Origin: Candidatus Methanophagales archaeon
GTDB lineage: Archaea > Halobacteriota > Syntropharchaeia > Alkanophagales > Methanospirareceae
DNA length: 9,808 nt
Direction: 5' to 3'
Assembly: GCA_021161765.1 (NCBI GenBank)
Contig: JAGGZZ010000239.1
Location: forward strand, 1-9,808
Below the pieces are notes generated by a model. That model worked only from the letters and a program-made list of their open reading frames with translations, was not told the origin of the DNA and searched no databases. This document shows positions 6,918 through 9,808 of the stretch, one piece after another (the stretch's first letter is position 1; every line of letters starts with the position of its first letter). The position numbers and the translations under genes were made by a program.

Positions 6918-7307
6918 CTATTCCATATACGTCTTCATCAACGCTTTTACCTGTAAAACTTCCTCCTCGGTGGGCTCTATCTCCGCGTCTATGCCCTTAA
7001 AGGAAGGCATACCAGCACCGTGTGTATCTCCGCTCACGAGAGCATTTGCCCAGGGTCCCATAGGGATAAAAATAACACCCTCTGGGGTCCCCGCTTTTTC
7101 CTTCGCTTTCACCACCACTTCCCCATAGTTCGTTTTTACCTTCACATGCCCATCTGCAGCCACACCCAGCTTTTCCATATCGCTTTCATTTAACTCACAG
7201 GTCGCCACTTCATTGAAGTACGCTTCCGAAAGCTTATTGTCTAAGTTCTGGCCCTGCACGATAGTTCTCCCACTTATCAAGTTTACTTTTGTCCCCATTT
7301 TTATCAT
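6918..7307 (-). CDS. fwdD: Formylmethanofuran dehydrogenase subunit D (pterin-binding domain)
   Basis: FwdD is the small subunit carrying the molybdopterin-dinucleotide-binding beta-barrel. In other formate dehydrogenases this is the C-terminal domain of the catalytic chain; here it pairs with FwdB. The protein is 129 residues, close to the usual 130. The hallmark block GPWANALVSGDTHGAGMPSF (residues 84-103), ending in KGI, is fully present and is followed by a helical tail EEEVLQVKALMKTYME. It opens the operon. The predicted start at 7307 has no good ribosome-binding site, and the TATA box at 7329-7336 would start transcription at about this point, so the mRNA is probably leaderless or nearly so. 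The in-frame ATG at 7298 is an alternative start that would give a leader of about nine nt. Cytoplasmic. Confidence 0.93.
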   Translation of the reverse strand: MIKMGTKVNLISGRTIVQGQNLDNKLSEAYFNEVATCELNESDMEKLGVAADGHVKVKTNYGEVVVKAKEKAGTPEGVIFIPMGPWANALVSGDTHGAGMPSFKGIDAEIEPTEEEVLQVKALMKTYME

Positions 7308-7328
7308 GTTTCACTTCATACAAACTAG

Positions 7329-7344
7329 CATTTAAATCTTTCGG
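7329..7344 (-). promoter_or_regulatory. BRE/TATA promoter of the fwdDBAC operon
   Basis: The minus strand reads CCGAAAGATTTAAATG: a CCGAAAG BRE joined to a TTTAAA box. The box centre is about 26 nt before the fwdD ATG, predicting a leaderless or very short-leader transcript. It shares the CCGAAA-x-ATTTA layout with the box at 438-453. Confidence 0.55.
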
Positions 7345-7368
7345 TATTTTTTCCCTTGCTACACCCGG

Positions 7369-7394
7369 TTCACGAAATTCACGTGCATTAAACT
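7369..7394 (+). repeat. Repeat B-like copy in the fwd/suf spacer
   Basis: TTCACGAAATTCACGTGC (7369-7386), then ATTAAAC, matches left repeat B (CACGAGAATTCACGAGATTAAC, 1148-1169 in two parts) at most positions and in the same orientation, with CACG units 10 bp apart. Confidence 0.4.
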
Positions 7395-7399
7395 AAAAT

Positions 7400-7430
7400 G
7401 AATCTGCATAAATCTGTGTAAATCTGTGTC
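7400..7430 (+). repeat. Three tandem 10-bp units upstream of sufC
   Basis: AATCTGCATA, AATCTGTGTA and AATCTGTGTC follow one another without gaps (7401-7410, 7411-7420, 7421-7430). The period equals about one helical turn. The block ends directly at the putative sufC TATA element and matches AAATCTGTGTAATCTGG at 2944-2960. It may be an operator or one more member of a dispersed repeat family. Confidence 0.6.
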
Positions 7431-7439
7431 TTAAATAGA
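7429..7439 (+). promoter_or_regulatory. Tentative TATA element of sufCB
   Basis: CTTAAATAG (7430-7438) lies about 35 nt before the sufC ATG, which would put transcription start near 7460 and leave a leader of under 10 nt. No ribosome-binding site precedes the ATG (AATAAAAAATG). The later CTTTATACAC (7451-7460) is also TATA-like but too close to the start codon. Confidence 0.3.
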
Positions 7440-7468
7440 AGGAAGCTATACTTTATACACAATAAAAA

Positions 7469-8236
7469 ATGCTGGAAATAAAGGATTTGACGGTGGAAGT
7501 AGAAGGAAAGGAAATTTTAAGGGATTTAACCCTTAATATCGAACGAGGAGAGGTACACGTATTATTCGGACCTAATGGCTGTGGAAAAACAACACTTCTG
7601 ATGGCGATACTTGGTCTTCCAAATTATAAAGTCAAAAAAGGGAGTATAACGTTTAAAGGAGTTAATATAACCGATTTCCCAACCAACGAACGTGTGAAAC
7701 GGGGAATGGGCATGTCTTTCCAGCATCCACCCGAAATAAGGGGCGTAAAGCTCGGCGATATGGTGAATATCGCACAGGGAAGAAAAGAGGAAAAAATAGA
7801 CGAGAACGTGATAGACCTCGCGAAAAGGCTTAATATTTCGGTTGATTTCTTAAACCGGGATGTGAACCTCGGATTTTCAGGTGGCGAGGTCAAAAGGTCG
7901 GAGATACTGCAACTGCTCGCACAATCCCCGGACTTCGCCATGTTCGACGAACCCGATTCTGGCGTGGATATCGAGAACATAGAACTCATAGGCAAGATAA
8001 TAAGCGAGCTTATGGATAGAAACAAGATGCCAAGTAAAAGAAAGAAAGCGGGGCTTATAATTACGCATAGCGGGTCTATAATGCGGTACATAAAGGCAGA
8101 CCGAGCACATGTGATGCTTGAAGGGCGGATAGCTTGTTCGGGAATGCCTGACGAGATAACAAAGAACATCATGGAGAACGGTTTTGAAAAATGTGTGGAA
8201 TTATGTGTACGCAGTGAAGAGGTAGGTGCTGAATGA
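7469..8236 (+). CDS. sufC: Fe-S cluster assembly ATPase SufC
   Basis: SufC is the ABC-type ATPase that drives Fe-S cluster assembly on the SufB scaffold. It is soluble and cytoplasmic despite its transporter-like fold. The 255-residue protein has every nucleotide-binding motif: Walker A GPNGCGKT (34-41), Q-loop Q85 in GMSFQHPPE, ABC signature FSGGE (136-140, the usual SufC variant), Walker B FAMFDEPDSGVD (156-167) with E161, and H-loop H200 in LIITHSG. EPDSGVDIE is diagnostic of SufC rather than of importer ATPases. The start is fixed by MLEIKDLTVEV, the normal N-terminus. The last codons overlap sufB (ATGA, 8233-8236). It stands alone with sufB, without SufD, SufS or SufE nearby, matching the minimal archaeal SufBC (SMS) arrangement. 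The promoter region is shared back to back with fwdD. Confidence 0.95.
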   Translation: MLEIKDLTVEVEGKEILRDLTLNIERGEVHVLFGPNGCGKTTLLMAILGLPNYKVKKGSITFKGVNITDFPTNERVKRGMGMSFQHPPEIRGVKLGDMVNIAQGRKEEKIDENVIDLAKRLNISVDFLNRDVNLGFSGGEVKRSEILQLLAQSPDFAMFDEPDSGVDIENIELIGKIISELMDRNKMPSKRKKAGLIITHSGSIMRYIKADRAHVMLEGRIACSGMPDEITKNIMENGFEKCVELCVRSEEVGAE

Positions 8237-9453
8237 CTAAAAAAGAGATAATTGAGCGTGCGGGACGTGCAAAGGCGAAAAAAGCGGCTTTAGGTGAAGA
8301 CATTGTAATTGAGAACTATGTTACCGGGAAAGAACACGACCCCCTCAACTCATTGGGCGATTTTCCGGAAGAATATCAGCAAGACCTGCTCGATGCGGGT
8401 ATTGAGCCTTCTGAGAAGGACAGGTCCGGTTCGTTTTTACAGCAAGACTGTTCGGTGGTCTTTTCAACGGTGAAATACAGGGGTTTGGAGCTCATGAGCA
8501 CGACAGATGCAATGAAGAAGCATGACTGGCTTGAAGATTATCTATGGAAGGCGGTTCCGGTAGATATAGATAAATACGCCGCTGAGGTCGAATTAGACCA
8601 GACACATGGATATTTTATCAGGTCGGAAGCGGGCAGAAAGGTAACGATGCCGGTGCAGTCCTGTCTGTTCATCACATCCGATAAAATCGGGCAGAAGGTG
8701 CACAACATCATAATTGCAGAAGAGGACTCGGAACTGCATATTATTACTGGCTGTTCCGTCTCTCATGCGGTCAATTCTGCACTTCATCTCGGCGTTTCTG
8801 AGTTTTACGTGAAGCGCGGTGCGAAAATCACATTTACAATGATACATAACTGGAGCCGTGGTATGGAGGTCCGACCGAGAAGTGCAGTGGTGATTGAGGA
8901 TGACGGCGTTTTTATTAGCAACTATATCTTAATGACGCCTGTTAAATCGCTCCAAATGTATCCAACCGCTTATTGCGTGGGTAGAAATGCAAGGGCAACC
9001 TTCCAGACAATTATATATGCACACGGAGATACAAAGATTGATTCGGGGTCAAGAGCAGTGCTTCGGGGCGAAGGAAGCAGGTCGGAGATCATATCGAGGG
9101 TGATTGCTACCGACAATGCGAGGGTCATCGCACGCGGTGATGTCATTGGGGAAGCGGCAAATGCAAAGGGGCACATCGAGTGCCGGGGCTTGATGCTTTC
9201 TGATTCCGCGGAAGTAGATTCGATTCCGGAGCTCAAAGCGACACGAAAAGACCTCGACCTTTCGCATGAAGCTGCGGTGGGTAAGGTTGCGGAAGAGGAG
9301 ATTCAGTATTTAATGGCAAGGGGTTTGAGCGAGTCCGAAGCCACTTCGGTGATTATACGCGGGTTTTTGAATGTTGACATTACGGGTCTTCCGGATGCGC
9401 TTGCGCGAGAGACGAAGAGGATGTTTGATATGAGTCTGGAGAAGGTGATGTGA
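8233..9453 (+). CDS. sufB: Fe-S cluster scaffold protein SufB (SufBD family)
   Basis: SufB is the beta-helical scaffold on which nascent Fe-S clusters are built with SufC. At 406 residues it is shorter than bacterial SufB (about 480-495) and typical of archaeal SufBD proteins. Residues 1-100 are the helical N-terminal region and about 110-330 the right-handed beta-helix (for example VKRGAKITFTMIHNWSRG, 193-210). C317 in GHIECRGLML aligns by context with the catalytic Cys of bacterial SufB. H345/E346 in LDLSHEAAVGKVAEEE combine the acidic and histidine positions that bacteria divide between SufB and SufD, consistent with a B2C2 complex. The helical C-terminus (351-406) binds SufC in homologues. 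The start overlaps the sufC stop (ATGA), indicating coupled translation. The probable role here includes supplying the many [4Fe-4S] clusters of C1 enzymes, which is inference from context. Confidence 0.93.
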   Translation: MTKKEIIERAGRAKAKKAALGEDIVIENYVTGKEHDPLNSLGDFPEEYQQDLLDAGIEPSEKDRSGSFLQQDCSVVFSTVKYRGLELMSTTDAMKKHDWLEDYLWKAVPVDIDKYAAEVELDQTHGYFIRSEAGRKVTMPVQSCLFITSDKIGQKVHNIIIAEEDSELHIITGCSVSHAVNSALHLGVSEFYVKRGAKITFTMIHNWSRGMEVRPRSAVVIEDDGVFISNYILMTPVKSLQMYPTAYCVGRNARATFQTIIYAHGDTKIDSGSRAVLRGEGSRSEIISRVIATDNARVIARGDVIGEAANAKGHIECRGLMLSDSAEVDSIPELKATRKDLDLSHEAAVGKVAEEEIQYLMARGLSESEATSVIIRGFLNVDITGLPDALARETKRMFDMSLEKVM

Positions 9454-9645
9454 AGTGGAATGAGAAAGGTTGCTTTATTCGCTCCGAGTCAATTTCCAAG
9501 CAGCGTGAGGAGAGGGGATGAAGACTTTAAAAGTCAGAACGAGGGGAATTTCTCGGGGTGCTTTTTCAGACCTTGCCGGGCTCGCTTATAGAGAGCATGA
9601 CAGAAGAATAATTTTCTAAGCATGCTTTAAGCTGACTTGAATTTT
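9454..9645. other. Intergenic region between convergent sufB and membrane-protein gene
   Basis: No convincing gene. It holds a 13-nt inverted repeat GACTTT-A-AAAGTC (9524-9536), a palindrome AAGCATGCTT (9618-9627) and a T6 run (9642-9647). A 43-codon frame at 9460-9591 begins six nt after sufB but has no recognisable features. Confidence 0.5.
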
Positions 9646-9647
9646 TT
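9618..9647 (+). terminator. Possible terminator of sufCB
   Basis: The palindrome AAGCATGCTT (9618-9627) is followed 14 nt later by a T6 run (9642-9647). The sufB stop is 165 nt upstream, so a long 3' untranslated region would be implied. Weak call. Confidence 0.3.
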
Positions 9648-9808
9648 AAATATCGATAAGTATTCCATAAGTACAAACTACCGATAATAATATTAAACTA
9701 ACACCAATTAACACCTTCAAATAAGAAAGGATAAAAGCAAGGGCAATAAGAGGTGGGAAAAGGAGAATTGGTACTCCAAACCAATGCAAAAATATCTCCC
9801 TCAATGAG
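9646..9808 (-). CDS. C-terminal end of an unrecognised membrane protein (partial)
   Basis: The minus strand is open from the right edge (frame starting at 9807) to a TAA at 9646-9648, giving 53 residues. The sequence is strongly hydrophobic: two predicted membrane helices, about residues 9-29 (WFGVPILLFPPLIALAFIL) and 32-50 (VLIGVSLILLSVVCTYGIL), joined by a short SYLK turn. It ends with a short tail, IDI. Such composition rarely arises by chance in a frame with no stops. The gene's start lies beyond the window, so no family can be named. It is convergent with sufCB. Confidence 0.55.
   Translation of the reverse strand, partial: SLREIFLHWFGVPILLFPPLIALAFILSYLKVLIGVSLILLSVVCTYGILIDI

Noticed and set aside
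7400..7430. Possible CRISPR array
   Set aside because: The units are 10 bp and contiguous, with no unique spacers and no cas genes nearby.
9460..9591. 43-codon plus-strand frame just after sufB
   Set aside because: Close spacing to sufB is suggestive, but the protein is short, basic and featureless, with a poor ribosome-binding site; not supported as a gene.
9690..9712. CTAACACC/TTAACACC direct repeat resembling repeat B
   Set aside because: It lies inside the hydrophobic C-terminal coding frame of the partial membrane protein and lacks the CACGA core.
1..9808. tRNA, rRNA or riboswitch genes
   Set aside because: I saw no cloverleaf with a GTTCRA T-arm, no rRNA-like stretch and no known riboswitch core on either strand.

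Overview
The window looks like a chromosomal segment of a methanogenic or methane-oxidising archaeon (Euryarchaeota/Halobacteriota type; an ANME-like lineage would fit but cannot be proved from this sequence). Three things support this: a formylmethanofuran dehydrogenase operon with intact Mo/W-site residues, an adjacent two-gene SufC-SufB Fe-S assembly locus of the minimal archaeal type, and promoters with archaeal BRE/TATA character (CCGAAA followed by TTTA-rich boxes).

Positions 1-1300 are an accessory strip. On the minus strand lies a decayed gene for a small secreted or membrane-anchored protein (1-378, two apparent frameshifts, open at the left edge). Next comes a DUF433 antitoxin-like gene (689-943) overlapping a short unrecognised gene (504-692) that ends at a hairpin-plus-T-run terminator. 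Positions 944-1297 hold no certain gene but carry degenerate period-8 to period-10 repeats and an 18-nt A/T palindrome.

Positions 1298-2872 encode an IS4-like DDE transposase. Its reading frame is open for 51 more codons upstream without a usual start codon, so its N-terminus may be truncated. Related repeats flank it in mirror order (A, B, transposase, B', A').

Positions 3098-7307 are the minus-strand operon fwdD-fwdB-fwdA-fwdC. It encodes the catalytic core of formylmethanofuran dehydrogenase, which interconverts CO2 and formyl-methanofuran: FwdB/FwdD form the Mo/W-bis-pterin formate dehydrogenase part, FwdA the binuclear-metal amidohydrolase that forms or cleaves the formyl amide, and FwdC the beta-helical scaffold. 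The polyferredoxin subunits (FwdF/FwdG) are not in the window. The operon ends at a hairpin and T-rich tract (about 3021-3067).

A 161-bp divergent region (7308-7468) separates it from plus-strand sufC-sufB (7469-9453), which overlap by ATGA. This spacer holds a probable near-leaderless fwdD promoter, a tentative sufC promoter and period-10 repeats related to those around the transposase. Positions 9454-9645 are non-coding with a possible terminator. From 9646 to the right edge is the C-terminus of an unrecognised minus-strand membrane protein.

No wholly new system is evident. The most interesting signals are the mirrored repeats around the transposase, related repeats in the fwd/suf control region, and the DUF433 gene with an atypical partner.
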